Assembly (NCBI GenBank): GCA_965209015.1
Contig: OZ242367.1
Span: 2,790,001 to 2,854,000 of the forward strand
DNA length: 64,000 nucleotides
Direction of reading: 5' to 3'
From: Bin80 sp965209015
Lineage (GTDB): Bacteria; Bacteroidota; Rhodothermia; Rhodothermales; Bin80
Below, one piece after another: positions 27,230-36,386 of this stretch; within the stretch, counting starts at the first letter, position 1, and every line of letters starts with the position of its first letter. The translations under genes and the position numbers were made by a program. The notes beneath the pieces are model-generated. The model had not been told where the DNA came from. It made no database searches and worked only from the letters and a program-made list of their open reading frames with translations.

Positions 27230-27976
27230 TTAGGCTACCGCAGCAGATGGGGTCTGATGAGCAAGGATTGGCTGCTCAACACGCACATCGCTTTCCACCA
27301 GTCCATCACGTAGACGGATGATCCGGCGTGCATGATGCGCAACCTCCTCTTCATGCGTGACGACCATAATGGTGTTTCCTCTCCGATAGAGCGTTTCAAA
27401 GAGATGCATGATTTCGTGCCCAGTCTTGGTATCCAGGTTTCCGGTAGGTTCATCCGCGAGGACTAACGCTGGATTATTAACCAACGCACGAGCAACGGCG
27501 ACACGTTGACGTTGCCCACCAGATAATTCATTGGGCTTATGTGTCACTCGATCCGACAACCCAACCTGTTCAAGCGCACGTTCGGCCATTTGTTTACGCT
27601 GGCCTCTTGTTTTCCCACTGTAAATGAGCGGCAGTTCGACATTCTGCAGACAATTCACACGGGGTAAAAGGTTAAAGGTTTGAAATACAAATCCAACTTC
27701 ACGATTGCGAATCTCAGCCAACTCATCATCTACCATTTCACCCACATTTTCTCCTCGAAGAAAGTAACTCCCCTCCGAGGGAGTATCCAAGCAACCAATC
27801 ATATTCATGAGTGTGGATTTACCCGAACCACTCGGCCCCATGACAGCCACATATTCATTTGGATACACTTGCACACTTACTCCGTCAAGTGCGCGCACCA
27901 CCTCGGCACCCATCGGGTAGATTTTCTTGACATCCAGCAGCCGGATCAGCGGCTGACCATTCCGTCCACTGTCCAT
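27230..27976 (-). CDS. ABC transporter ATP-binding protein (MacB/LolD-type)
   Basis: The start at 27976 (MDSGRNGQPLI) follows the stop of the adaptor gene by one base; an upstream in-frame start at 28009 overlaps that gene. The 248 aa product has Walker A GPSGSGKSTLMN, Q-loop VFQTFNLLPR, signature LSGGQRQRVAVARAL and Walker B LVLADEPTGNLD. The LLPR and short linker pattern is that of the MacB/LolD/FtsE class. With the MacA-like adaptor and TolC-like channel upstream it completes a tripartite exporter except for the FtsX/MacB permease, which is not encoded here. Confidence 0.88.
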   Translation of the reverse strand: MDSGRNGQPLIRLLDVKKIYPMGAEVVRALDGVSVQVYPNEYVAVMGPSGSGKSTLMNMIGCLDTPSEGSYFLRGENVGEMVDDELAEIRNREVGFVFQTFNLLPRVNCLQNVELPLIYSGKTRGQRKQMAERALEQVGLSDRVTHKPNELSGGQRQRVAVARALVNNPALVLADEPTGNLDTKTGHEIMHLFETLYRRGNTIMVVTHEEEVAHHARRIIRLRDGLVESDVRVEQPILAHQTPSAAVA

Positions 27977-27977
27977 T

Positions 27978-29357
27978 CTATGATGATCGACTGGTTCGCT
28001 CCTCAACAAGATCCCCGTCGCTCAATTCACGGCTGACCGCACTGTAGGGACCATTTACAACGCGACTCCCTTCCTGCAACCCTGTTTGGATTTCGATGAA
28101 TTGATCATCAGAAATTCCAGTCTCAACCACGATCACACCAACCTTCATCTCATCATCTACCACAAATACCACTCTCCGTAGGTCTTCCTCCATGTCTTGG
28201 AAATCAGAATTTACTTCTTCCCCATCCGTCTCGGTAGAATCTGTATCTTCATTCTCCGCTGCTTCCCGCTTTTGGCGTGCTCGCTCAATTGCGGTAAAAT
28301 CTCGAACGGTTACCGCCTGAATCGGAATAGTGAGGACATTGTGAACCGTATTGGTGAAAATATCAACGGTACCACTCATACCGGGACGGAAACTTGGATA
28401 ATCCTCAACTGCTGGCGTTTCTCCTACAATTCCTGCATCTGCCATACCCATTTCTCTCGCCTCTGCATTATGTGGATCAAGAATTCGAATCTTGACCGGA
28501 AAATTCGTGACTTGCTCTTGGAATGTGCTCCCCTGGAGTCGGGCCGAATTGGCTATTTCGGTAACGACACCTTTGAAAAGACGGTCTGGATAGGCATCCA
28601 CTTCAATGGACGCGGTATCTCCCAGAGAAACGTTAACAACGTCGTTCTCGCTGACTTCAACTTCCAATTCCATCTGGTCAAGACGGGCAACCGTCATGAC
28701 CGTGGTACCTGCCTGAAGTTCATTGCCCGTCACTCGTTCTCCCAACTCAATATTCAACTGACTTATCGTGCCTGACATTGGTGCATAAAGTGCTGTTTTT
28801 CGGAGTTGCTCGCGGGATTCTCGAAGGCGAGCTTGGGCACTTTCCACGGTAAATTTTGCCGCATCCAAATCAGACAGAGCTATCTTATACTGAGTATCAC
28901 TCTGCTCAAATTGATCAAGAGAAATGACCTGTGCCTCATAAAGTTGGCGCTGCCGGTCAAGCGTCTGTTCGCGTAGCAGAAGATTTGCTTCTTGTTGTGC
29001 CAGATTTGCTTTGGTTTGAGAGAGTTGGGCTTCGGCCTGCTCTACCTGAGCCTCATAAAAATCCGACTTGATTCGCGCCAAAAGTTCCCCTCGCTGAACC
29101 TGCTGTCCCTCAACCACCGGAAGCTGCACAATTTCACCGGAGACATCTGGGCTAATGACAATTTCCACTTCTGGCTGAACTCGCCCCGAGGCGGTCACGG
29201 TCTGGGTCACCGTACGTATTTCTGCATCAACAATTTCAACACGCATAGCATCGGGACCACCCAGTTGACGCCCGACAAGTCCAAGGATTACTAAAAGAAT
29301 CACGGCAAGCGCGATGAAAATTAAAATGGTACGAGTACGGTTCTTTTTCTTAGCCAT
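27978..29357 (-). CDS. Efflux periplasmic adaptor (MacA/HlyD family)
   Basis: The 459 aa protein has one N-terminal membrane segment (LIFIALAVILLVILGLV). Next come the typical biotinyl-lipoyl-like half-motifs (VTASGRVQPEVEI, GEIVQLPVVEGQQVQRGELLARI), a long coiled-coil hairpin (residues about 95-195, Q- and A-rich), the second half-motif (YAPMSGTISQLNIELGERV), and beta-barrel and membrane-proximal domains. The C-terminus has an acidic insertion (EAAENEDTDSTETDGEEV). It bridges an inner-membrane pump to a TolC channel. Stop and start of the neighbouring genes are one and five bases away, so the three are one operon. Confidence 0.9.
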   Translation of the reverse strand: MAKKKNRTRTILIFIALAVILLVILGLVGRQLGGPDAMRVEIVDAEIRTVTQTVTASGRVQPEVEIVISPDVSGEIVQLPVVEGQQVQRGELLARIKSDFYEAQVEQAEAQLSQTKANLAQQEANLLLREQTLDRQRQLYEAQVISLDQFEQSDTQYKIALSDLDAAKFTVESAQARLRESREQLRKTALYAPMSGTISQLNIELGERVTGNELQAGTTVMTVARLDQMELEVEVSENDVVNVSLGDTASIEVDAYPDRLFKGVVTEIANSARLQGSTFQEQVTNFPVKIRILDPHNAEAREMGMADAGIVGETPAVEDYPSFRPGMSGTVDIFTNTVHNVLTIPIQAVTVRDFTAIERARQKREAAENEDTDSTETDGEEVNSDFQDMEEDLRRVVFVVDDEMKVGVIVVETGISDDQFIEIQTGLQEGSRVVNGPYSAVSRELSDGDLVEERTSRSS

Positions 29358-29362
29358 CTAAT

Positions 29363-30727
29363 CTATTCAAATAGTGGGAGACTGGGATCAAGTTCACCAG
29401 TATAGTAGCGAATCAGGCGTTTCCGCACAAAAATGGTGTAGCGCGCAGTTACTGCATCCTGTGATGCTTGCACATAATCAGATTGTGCTTGTGTGAGTTC
29501 GACAAGCGTTGCCGCCCCAACATTATAGCGCTCACGGGCGGCTTCCAGCGCCTGTTCCCGGAATTCAAGTTGTCTTTGTGTTACCGCAAGTTGTTTCTCA
29601 GCAGTAAGGTAATCAAAATATGCCTGACGTACTTCAACACCGATCTGCTGCTGGGTTGCTTCAACATTGATCTTTGCATTCTCGTAGGAGATCCGAGCCC
29701 GCTGAACTTGGGAACGGGTCTGAGAACGATTGAATACGGGGAAGTTTAGTGAGAGAGACACAGACTGAGAGCTATTCCTCTCCAACTGCTCCCCGAAATC
29801 AAGGGATTCTATTCCACTATTGAAGCTGGTCCCTGCGCCGGCAGAAAAGCTCAACTGAGGCAGCATGGTACTTCTTGCAACCCGCAGTCCCTGCTCCGCA
29901 GCAGCGACGGCAACCTCTTGTGAACGTAAATCCCCACGTTGTTGCTGCGCACGTGCAAAAAGATCTGCCAGATCAAAAACTTCGGGGCCCAGAAGTTCAT
30001 CTTCTAGGTCTGGAACTACAAATTCATAGCTTCCCAGTGGATCTAACCTTAGAATCTGAAGCAAACTCGCTTCGGCAATCTGAACCTGTTGCTCCGTCTG
30101 TAAGATTGCTAACTCTGCCGTTTCAACCGCGGCCTGTTGCTGATAGAGATCAGAAACTGGACGCGTACCTACGCGAACAAATTCTTCAATTTGGGCAAGC
30201 AACTGCTGTGCGGCAGCTAGATTTTCTTCCTGTACAGTAATCTGCTCCGCTGCCTGTATATAGGCAAGAAATTGGTTTGCAACCTGGAATACAACCAGTT
30301 GTCGCTGGCGTTCCAGATCTAAATCGTCCGAAGTCACATTCAGTCTGCTTTGACGAAGGTTTGCAAAGGAACGGAACCCATCAAACAGTGTCACCGAAGA
30401 GAACGCATTCACATTAAAGCGGGTATTCGCCGTTTCTCTCAACTCACCAACGTTTGTATCAAAGGAGAGTCCAAAATTTGTCCCTGCACCCGTACTGAGA
30501 TTAAGGTTAGGTAGAAAGGCCATGCGTGCAGATTGAACATCAATCTCACTAAGAAGCACCTGATTCGCACGTTGCCGAAGTTGTGGATTCTGATCCAAGG
30601 CGATCCGAACTGCCTCCTCAAAAGTGATCGTTTGTTGAGCTAGAGAGACAGAGGCTAAGATGAGAACTGAAAAAATACTCACGCAAAAACTGCGTGCCAG
30701 AACCGGGAACCGATGCCGAATATTCAT
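29363..30727 (-). CDS. TolC-family outer-membrane efflux channel
   Basis: The ATG at 30727 (MNIRHRFP) is preferred over a TTG at 30757. A signal peptide ends at SVSLAQQ. The roughly 454 aa protein has the two tandem TolC repeats: TFEEAVRIALDQNPQLRQ at the start and ARSTMLPQLSFSAGAG in the second half. Each pairs with long Q- and A-rich coiled-coil helices and an AARERYNVGAATLVELTQAQSDYVQA segment near the end. It forms a trimeric tunnel through the outer membrane and works with the MacA-like adaptor that starts 5 bases downstream. Confidence 0.9.
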   Translation of the reverse strand: MNIRHRFPVLARSFCVSIFSVLILASVSLAQQTITFEEAVRIALDQNPQLRQRANQVLLSEIDVQSARMAFLPNLNLSTGAGTNFGLSFDTNVGELRETANTRFNVNAFSSVTLFDGFRSFANLRQSRLNVTSDDLDLERQRQLVVFQVANQFLAYIQAAEQITVQEENLAAAQQLLAQIEEFVRVGTRPVSDLYQQQAAVETAELAILQTEQQVQIAEASLLQILRLDPLGSYEFVVPDLEDELLGPEVFDLADLFARAQQQRGDLRSQEVAVAAAEQGLRVARSTMLPQLSFSAGAGTSFNSGIESLDFGEQLERNSSQSVSLSLNFPVFNRSQTRSQVQRARISYENAKINVEATQQQIGVEVRQAYFDYLTAEKQLAVTQRQLEFREQALEAARERYNVGAATLVELTQAQSDYVQASQDAVTARYTIFVRKRLIRYYTGELDPSLPLFE

Positions 30728-30900
30728 GAGTGCACTTGCTTGTTTGATAAGTTCCAAAAATGAGGTAGGTAATCCATTCGGGGGTAAGGCTAGCAGTACA
30801 CTTGTGGTTAATGTACGGATCGTCCCTTAGAATTGTTACGTCGCGATATTAGGCCAATACTGCTGGATACCAAATATGCACACATAATTCCTCGTAGAGC

Positions 30901-31740
30901 TTACCTAGCGTGAAACTTTAGGTTTTCTCGACGATGTTTTTGGCGAAGCTTCCGGATCGCTTTTTCTTTGATCTGTCGGACTCGTTCTCGTGTTAGATCA
31001 AATCGATGACCGATCTCTTCTAGTGTTAGTGGATGTTCACGTCCTACCCCAAAAAAGAGTCGTGTAATTTCTGCTTCGCGTGGGCAGAGGCTACTGAGTG
31101 CAACTTCAATGTCTATCTTGAGAGATTCTCCCTGGAGAAGCTCATCGGGCGGTGCGACCTCATCACTCGGGAGCACATCTAAAAGGCTGTTTTCATCCTC
31201 TTCGTTAAAGGGAGCATCCATGGACACATGCCGACCTGTTCGTTGCATAGCACTCCGAACCTTGTCAATGTCAATCTTCAGATCAACTGATAACTCCTCC
31301 AGATTCGGATCCCGCTCATGCTGTTGCGAGAGTCGGGCACTGCTCTTGCGAATTTTACTGATGGTACCGATCTGGTTCAAGGGTAGACGTACGACCCGAC
31401 CCTGCTCGGCTAATGCTTGAAGAATTGATTGGCGAATCCACCATACGGCATAGGATATAAACTTAAAACCCCGCGTCTCATCAAACCGCTTAGCAGCTTT
31501 GATGAGACCATAGTTACCTTCATTGATCAGGTCAGTTAGGTGAAGCCCCTGTCCCTGAAATTTCTTCGCCACCGAAACAACAAAGCGAAGATTCGCACGG
31601 GTCAACTTGAGGAGTGCTTCTTCGTCCCCCTGTTTGATCCTTCGGGCTAACTCGGCTTCTTCTGCCGGGGTTACAAGATCAATCTGACCAATCTCTTTGA
31701 GATATTGATCCAGCATTCGCTGGCGACGGGGAACGTACAT
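30901..31740 (-). CDS. rpoD: Principal RNA polymerase sigma factor (short RpoD/SigA type)
   Basis: This 279 aa protein has the sigma-70 regions in order. Region 1.2 is DQYLKEIGQIDLVTPAEEAELARRI. Region 2 follows with ANLRFVVSVAKKF, DLINEGNYGLIKAAKRFD and the -10 recognition stretch FISYAVWWIRQSI. Region 3 contains the SSARLSQQ.ERDP segment. Region 4 includes LTLEEIGHRFDLTRERVRQIKEKAIRKLR. The absence of region 1.1 and the length are those of the primary sigma factor of Bacteroidota. It directs transcription of housekeeping genes. The gene is monocistronic by context. Confidence 0.93.
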   Translation of the reverse strand: MYVPRRQRMLDQYLKEIGQIDLVTPAEEAELARRIKQGDEEALLKLTRANLRFVVSVAKKFQGQGLHLTDLINEGNYGLIKAAKRFDETRGFKFISYAVWWIRQSILQALAEQGRVVRLPLNQIGTISKIRKSSARLSQQHERDPNLEELSVDLKIDIDKVRSAMQRTGRHVSMDAPFNEEDENSLLDVLPSDEVAPPDELLQGESLKIDIEVALSSLCPREAEITRLFFGVGREHPLTLEEIGHRFDLTRERVRQIKEKAIRKLRQKHRRENLKFHAR

Positions 31741-31830
31741 GTGCGTGCTACTCCGGTATGTGTTTCAAATAGGGTGATCAGACTAGATTAGAGGAGCGTT
31801 TACACCACTAATCCCATCAATGATCCATAT

Positions 31831-34173
31831 TTATATGTCGATCGGTTGTTTCTTAAGAATAAATACCCCTTCTCTGCGACTGGTCACTACAATAATCCCA
31901 CTCTCAAAATACGGGTAACTGCTCCAGGTTCCATTGAATCCGGCTTCATCTGTCCCATACGGAGTTGTATCAAAATATCCAATCTCAACAGGATCATCGG
32001 GGGTAGATACATCAATTATACGAAGACCGCTCGCGTTATTGGTCTGATACATTAGATTACCGTGTACATACAGATTATGATCCGTAGCCGAAGTTGGGCC
32101 ATAGAATTCGCGAATCATGATTGGATCACTTAGGTCTTTCACGTCCCAAACTATGGTGCGTGTTTGGTCAACCTTGCCGGTGAGTTCATCTAACTCATCA
32201 TTCTGGTAAAAATAGGCATGATCTTCTGAGAGCCATCCCTGATGTACATAAGCGGCATCAGGATAGGATCCCGTCCCAACCGCAACAGGGTTTGTTTTAT
32301 CGGTCACATCTGAGATACTGATTGCCGTTTCATTGGCACCAAAACAGAGTTCACGGCCAATATACTCGGAATCCGGCCCGTTATAAATCACACACTGGGC
32401 ATCATGACTGTATCCCGTCTTACGCCGCCCAGTAGTCTTATCGGCAAAACATCCAGCAAAGACGGGAGCTTGAGGTTCACGGATATCAATCATGTGGAGT
32501 CCGCCTCCGCAAGTCTCCCCCCCGGCGGAGGCACCTACCGCAAAAGCAAATCCGGTATCTTCATTGATCACAATATTGTGGGCACTATGGATTCGGTTGT
32601 AATGTGCAGTTGCCTCAAACTCAACAGGGGTTTCAGTGAGTTCACGGAGTTGTGTTAGATCAAAGATTTGCATTCCATGCTCTCGAGCTCTGTCGGCTAC
32701 AATAAACGCATGATCTTGATACACTTTAATATCGCGCCATGTACTTCCAGGTGAGCCCTCAGTCCGAGGAAGAGTTCCTAAGTATTTAGGCATAGATGGA
32801 TTGCTGAGATCAATGAAGACTGTGCCCTCCAAGTGACCAATCAGACCATACTCAACCCCGGTCTCGGGATCGGTCCATCCCCAGATATCACTGAGACGTA
32901 CCCCTCGATTCATCTCCATTTCCTGATTCGGTAAAAATGAGACCAGATCTACAAGGGCACAACCAAATCCAAGAACCTGGCTCCCGTCGCATGTTTGATC
33001 CATCATACGTGACAAGGCTTCGTCTGTAATAAAGAGTTCCTGTGTCATATTCCAGACACCGTCACTTTGCTCAATCAGCCTTGTACTTCCCTCCCCATAG
33101 GCTGCTTCAGGAATTCCCACCGCAAAGATGGATTCGTCTCCTGCGATGGTCGATCCGAATCTGGGTCCACTCCCTTGAATCCGAGTATATTCTGGATTCA
33201 CATACTTGTCTTCTTGTATTGAATAGACTCGTACTTCCCCCTCCATATTGGCAGTCATGGGTGCTCCGATAATGATCCATTGAGATTCAAGGAGCTGAAT
33301 TTGAGCGCCGAAGAATTGACGGTCATCCTGACTTTCAGGGGTGAGAACTTCCAGTTCGCTCCACTCGGATTCCATACTGTCTGTAGTCCAGATTGCAACC
33401 GAACCGGCGTCCGAGTTATGTCGAGGCGCACCAATTGCCGCATGATTTCCGCGTAGGTCCAGGGCAGTAGCATAAGCAGATTCGGCTCCAAGTTGGCCAC
33501 ATGGAAGCGAGATACTAGACTTCCATTCGTCAGCCTGAGTTTTATATAGGTATGCGGTGCAGGCACCAGGTGCCCCGATGAGTAGGCGATCTTGATCCAT
33601 CGCAAGGGCAACACCAAACATGGACTCAGGACTCTCTCCTGGATCATCAAGGACGGTTTTTCTGTCCCAGATTCCTTCGGTATTCCGTTGAAAGAGAGTA
33701 ACCTGCCCTTGGGTACTACTGGTCTGTGAACTACTCACTGCCAGCCAGCTACCACTGAGTGCGATTGCACTGCCGAAACCATCTGGAACCTCAGACTCCA
33801 GTTGATCTATCAGCACAAAGTTGCCCTTGTCATCTTGCCGTTCATATATGATTACAGTGGATGGACCTGCGACAGCCAGTATTCCTTCTGCATATGCAAT
33901 CGCACGACCAAACCCATCTCCTACCCGAGCATCTGGACCTTGCAATGAATTTTGGAAAGTCCATACTTCATCTTCCCCGCGCATATAGATGTGAACCCTT
34001 CCAGGGTTTTTGAATCCACTCGGCTCCGCAATAAAAAGATGACCATCGCCAATGGCAATCGCTTCACCAAATCTGGCAAATGATTCAGGAGAATGTGCCT
34101 GTATAGCAGACACAGACAGCAAGGTGAATAAGTATACTCCTATTAATTTGGGCATTCTATTAGAACAAATCAT
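31831..34173 (-). CDS. Secreted choice-of-anchor-B/LVIVD-repeat protein
   Basis: The 780 aa frame starts at 34173; a second ATG at 34155 (MPKLIGVYLF) gives an equally good signal peptide ending IQAHS. Residues about 30-370 carry FG-GAP-like repeats (FGEAIAIGDGHLFIAEPSG, GFGRAIAYAEGILAVAGP, FGSAIALSGSWLAVSSS). Residues about 400-780 match choice-of-anchor-B proteins (DIWGWTDPETGVEYGLIG, VFIDLSNPSMPKYLG, SGLRIIDVSTPDDPVEIG). It is an exported beta-propeller pair with an unknown ligand; a C-terminal T9SS domain is not visible. The gene begins 12 bases after the tRNA-Val gene, both on the minus strand, so it may be read from the tRNA promoter. Confidence 0.8.
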   Translation of the reverse strand: MICSNRMPKLIGVYLFTLLSVSAIQAHSPESFARFGEAIAIGDGHLFIAEPSGFKNPGRVHIYMRGEDEVWTFQNSLQGPDARVGDGFGRAIAYAEGILAVAGPSTVIIYERQDDKGNFVLIDQLESEVPDGFGSAIALSGSWLAVSSSQTSSTQGQVTLFQRNTEGIWDRKTVLDDPGESPESMFGVALAMDQDRLLIGAPGACTAYLYKTQADEWKSSISLPCGQLGAESAYATALDLRGNHAAIGAPRHNSDAGSVAIWTTDSMESEWSELEVLTPESQDDRQFFGAQIQLLESQWIIIGAPMTANMEGEVRVYSIQEDKYVNPEYTRIQGSGPRFGSTIAGDESIFAVGIPEAAYGEGSTRLIEQSDGVWNMTQELFITDEALSRMMDQTCDGSQVLGFGCALVDLVSFLPNQEMEMNRGVRLSDIWGWTDPETGVEYGLIGHLEGTVFIDLSNPSMPKYLGTLPRTEGSPGSTWRDIKVYQDHAFIVADRAREHGMQIFDLTQLRELTETPVEFEATAHYNRIHSAHNIVINEDTGFAFAVGASAGGETCGGGLHMIDIREPQAPVFAGCFADKTTGRRKTGYSHDAQCVIYNGPDSEYIGRELCFGANETAISISDVTDKTNPVAVGTGSYPDAAYVHQGWLSEDHAYFYQNDELDELTGKVDQTRTIVWDVKDLSDPIMIREFYGPTSATDHNLYVHGNLMYQTNNASGLRIIDVSTPDDPVEIGYFDTTPYGTDEAGFNGTWSSYPYFESGIIVVTSRREGVFILKKQPIDI

Positions 34174-34184
34174 TATTCTTTTAT

Positions 34185-34261
34185 TGGTGGGCCCTACGGG
34201 ATTCGAACCTGTGACCTCTCGCGTGTGAGGCGAGCGCTCTAAACCACTGAGCTAAGAGCCC
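34185..34261 (-). tRNA. tRNA-Val, anticodon CAC, CCA encoded
   Basis: The minus strand folds as a standard cloverleaf. The acceptor stem GGGCTCT pairs with AGGGCCC, including one G-T wobble. The D-arm follows with GCTCAGTGGTTTAGAGC. The anticodon stem CTCGC/GCGAG encloses loop CTCACAC (anticodon CAC, Val). The T-arm has TTCGAAT, and the discriminator A is followed by CCA in the genome (34185-34187). The 5' end overlaps the last 10 bases of the neighbouring anti-sigma-like gene. Confidence 0.93.
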
Positions 34262-34710
34262 GAAACTGGGAAGATTCTCCTGTAGGAATCACCCTCAACT
34301 TTTTTTAGGTGCCAAGGATCCTTGATCTGTATGATTGGAATTGGGACAGTCATACTACGTAACACAAAAAAAGAAGCTGGATTGTATTGGGAAACTCCTG
34401 CTCCAAGTGCGGCAGCCAAGACGAGCGCAGTAGCGGTACCAACCAGAATACTGGTATGCGGCGGGCGCACGGGGCTGGCAAATGGCAGGCAACGGGACAG
34501 ACGCTTGAGAACTTTGGCCCGTAAACCCGTGGGAGTGCGTGAACGGTATTCGCACAGCAATCGTTGGGTACCACGCAGATGTCTGACTTGGCGTGCAAGT
34601 CTAGTATCGCACTCCACACATTCTTCAAATGCGGCGCGGACTGAGTAATCCATGGTACCGTCAATGTACTCACACAAAAATTCGTCCATGCAGGAGGCTC
34701 TATTCAACAT
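34252..34710 (-). CDS. Anti-sigma-factor-like protein with one membrane helix
   Basis: Start candidates are ATG 34710 and ATG 34689; I use the first. The N-terminal zinc-finger-like region contains LCEYIDGTMDY and ECVECDTRLARQV (C-x2-C preceded by E), typical of zf-HC2 anti-sigma domains. A single hydrophobic helix follows (SILVGTATALVLAAALGAGV), then a short periplasmic tail. It would hold an ECF sigma factor inactive at the membrane. No ECF gene is adjacent; the nearest is near 60 kb. The stop codon lies inside the tRNA-Val gene. Confidence 0.6.
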   Translation of the reverse strand: MLNRASCMDEFLCEYIDGTMDYSVRAAFEECVECDTRLARQVRHLRGTQRLLCEYRSRTPTGLRAKVLKRLSRCLPFASPVRPPHTSILVGTATALVLAAALGAGVSQYNPASFFVLRSMTVPIPIIQIKDPWHLKKVEGDSYRRIFPVSGS

Positions 34711-34842
34711 GTGCAAGGTAGCGATCAACCATACGAAAAATAATTTTAGGTCACTGCTTAATCAACCTACTTGAAGAAACCTTATGAAAGCGAAACAGAT
34801 TGGTTCCAGAATCCAAGATTTTTTTATTTATTTCTGGAAAAG

Positions 34843-35931
34843 TTACCGACCGCTGTGCGGGGAGTGGTGCAAAGGTTCATCCAAAAGTTGAATAATGAGG
34901 AGAGTCATGATCAGACGCGGGCTCCTTTTAGAGAAGCCTTTAATTTCGCTATCAACACTTAAAAGCAATTGCATAGCTCGCTTGATCTCCCGAAGCGGCC
35001 AGACTCTGGTTGCCTCATGATATTTATGGATCATGTTATAGGGAATCCCAGCCTGTTTGGCAAGATTTGCCTGCTGGATTCCAGCTGATTGAGATTCTTG
35101 TAGTTTCCAGAGCCGTAGAAAATAGCTGGTTAGTACCGCTATGATCCGCAGCACCTCTCCTTGTCTGGAAGAAGCTCCAAGCAGTAACTGTTCGGCAATA
35201 CGATGTGCCTCAACGGTTCTGCGCTGGGAGATCGCGTCTTGAAGTTCAAAAACATTGATTTCGCGTGTCTGCCCACTGGCCCGTAAAACATCCTGTTTCG
35301 TGATCACCCTCGGTTTCCGCTCGCCGATGTACGTGATAAGCTTATCTACTTCCTTTGCGAGAAGTGCCAATCCGGTACCAAGAAACTCAACTAATAATTG
35401 TTCAACTCCACCTTCTAGTTTGCACCCTTGAGTCCCCGCATGCTCTCTTACAAACTGAGCAGCTTGATTGCGCCATAATGAAGCAAACTCAACCACCTGA
35501 ACCGCTTTTGTATTTTTCTTGAGCGCACGATAAGGATCTGCATTGAATCTGGGACGCCCCTCACAAATCAGCAATACAATCGCACCGGGATTGGGTTGCT
35601 TGGCAAGGGACGAAAATATTTTATTACTCTTGAGTTGTTCAAACCTACGTATGATGACGAGGCGGCGCTCAACCAGCATCGGGGCTAATCGACATATACT
35701 CAGAGCAGATTGCGCGTTGACACTGTCCCCGTATACTATATCAAGATTAAAATCCCGGTCTTCTGGAGGAAGTACACGATCAATCAAAGTTTTCTGGAGC
35801 TGATCAGGTAGAAAGTACTCATCTCCATAAAAGAGATAAACCGGTTTATAGCGGTTTTCCCGAAACTCTGTTTGGAGGCCATTATATAGCTCGAGTGCGG
35901 ATTTCTTGTAGGTTCTGCGCCGTGTGGTCAT
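34843..35931 (-). CDS. holA: DNA polymerase III subunit delta
   Basis: The 362 aa product shows the delta-subunit pattern: KPVYLFYGDEYFLPDQL near the N-terminus, RRLVIIRRFEQL, and a helical C-terminal part with FELQDAISQRR and YFLRLWKLQ. The delta subunit opens the beta clamp during loading within the clamp-loader complex in the cytoplasm. The start codon overlaps the stop of the upstream DinB-like gene by 4 bases, so the two are translationally coupled in an operon with nuoI. Confidence 0.9.
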   Translation of the reverse strand: MTTRRRTYKKSALELYNGLQTEFRENRYKPVYLFYGDEYFLPDQLQKTLIDRVLPPEDRDFNLDIVYGDSVNAQSALSICRLAPMLVERRLVIIRRFEQLKSNKIFSSLAKQPNPGAIVLLICEGRPRFNADPYRALKKNTKAVQVVEFASLWRNQAAQFVREHAGTQGCKLEGGVEQLLVEFLGTGLALLAKEVDKLITYIGERKPRVITKQDVLRASGQTREINVFELQDAISQRRTVEAHRIAEQLLLGASSRQGEVLRIIAVLTSYFLRLWKLQESQSAGIQQANLAKQAGIPYNMIHKYHEATRVWPLREIKRAMQLLLSVDSEIKGFSKRSPRLIMTLLIIQLLDEPLHHSPHSGR

Positions 35932-36386
35932 GACATGGAGCGATATAATTTTTGTGCTACTTCACGGAGCATATCCGCATCATGATGTGTAGCAGAAAGG
36001 AGAAATTTGTAGACATCCACTCCATCGGACACCTCTCGACTCCACTCTTCTGGATTCAGTTTCGTTACGGCACGGATCACTGCCTGTCGATTCGTCTCTA
36101 CCTCTGTCAAAATGTCCTCAATGGGAAGGCTGTTCCAGTCTTCATTTTGACTAACTGCGGAACAGGTATGTCCAGAAAGCTGATTCAGGACAGGCAAGGT
36201 CTCGTTACGATCACGCGTGATGATCTTACCGTAGCACTGCTTCACGGATGGACCGCGTTCCGTATTTGATATTTGGGCTTCATGCATACGAGAAATCATC
36301 TGCCGCAGGGCAGCAACCTCGTCAATCAGGTAACGAAGTTGATTCAGTAAATCGTCTCGCCGGTGATCTAATTTTGTCTCAGACAT
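35928..36386 (-). CDS. DinB-like (four-helix bundle) protein
   Basis: This 152 aa protein has an N-terminal coiled-coil-like segment (LLNQLRYLIDEVAALRQMISRMHEAQ), not usual in the family. A DinB-type half follows, with LNQLSGHTCS, DWNSLPIEDILTEVETNRQAVIRAV, EEWSRE and the H-x-x-D pattern ATHHDADMLREVAQ. The complete DinB metal triad is not evident, so it may be a divergent or shortened member. It lies between nuoI and holA, overlapping both by a few bases. Confidence 0.5.
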   Translation of the reverse strand: MSETKLDHRRDDLLNQLRYLIDEVAALRQMISRMHEAQISNTERGPSVKQCYGKIITRDRNETLPVLNQLSGHTCSAVSQNEDWNSLPIEDILTEVETNRQAVIRAVTKLNPEEWSREVSDGVDVYKFLLSATHHDADMLREVAQKLYRSMS

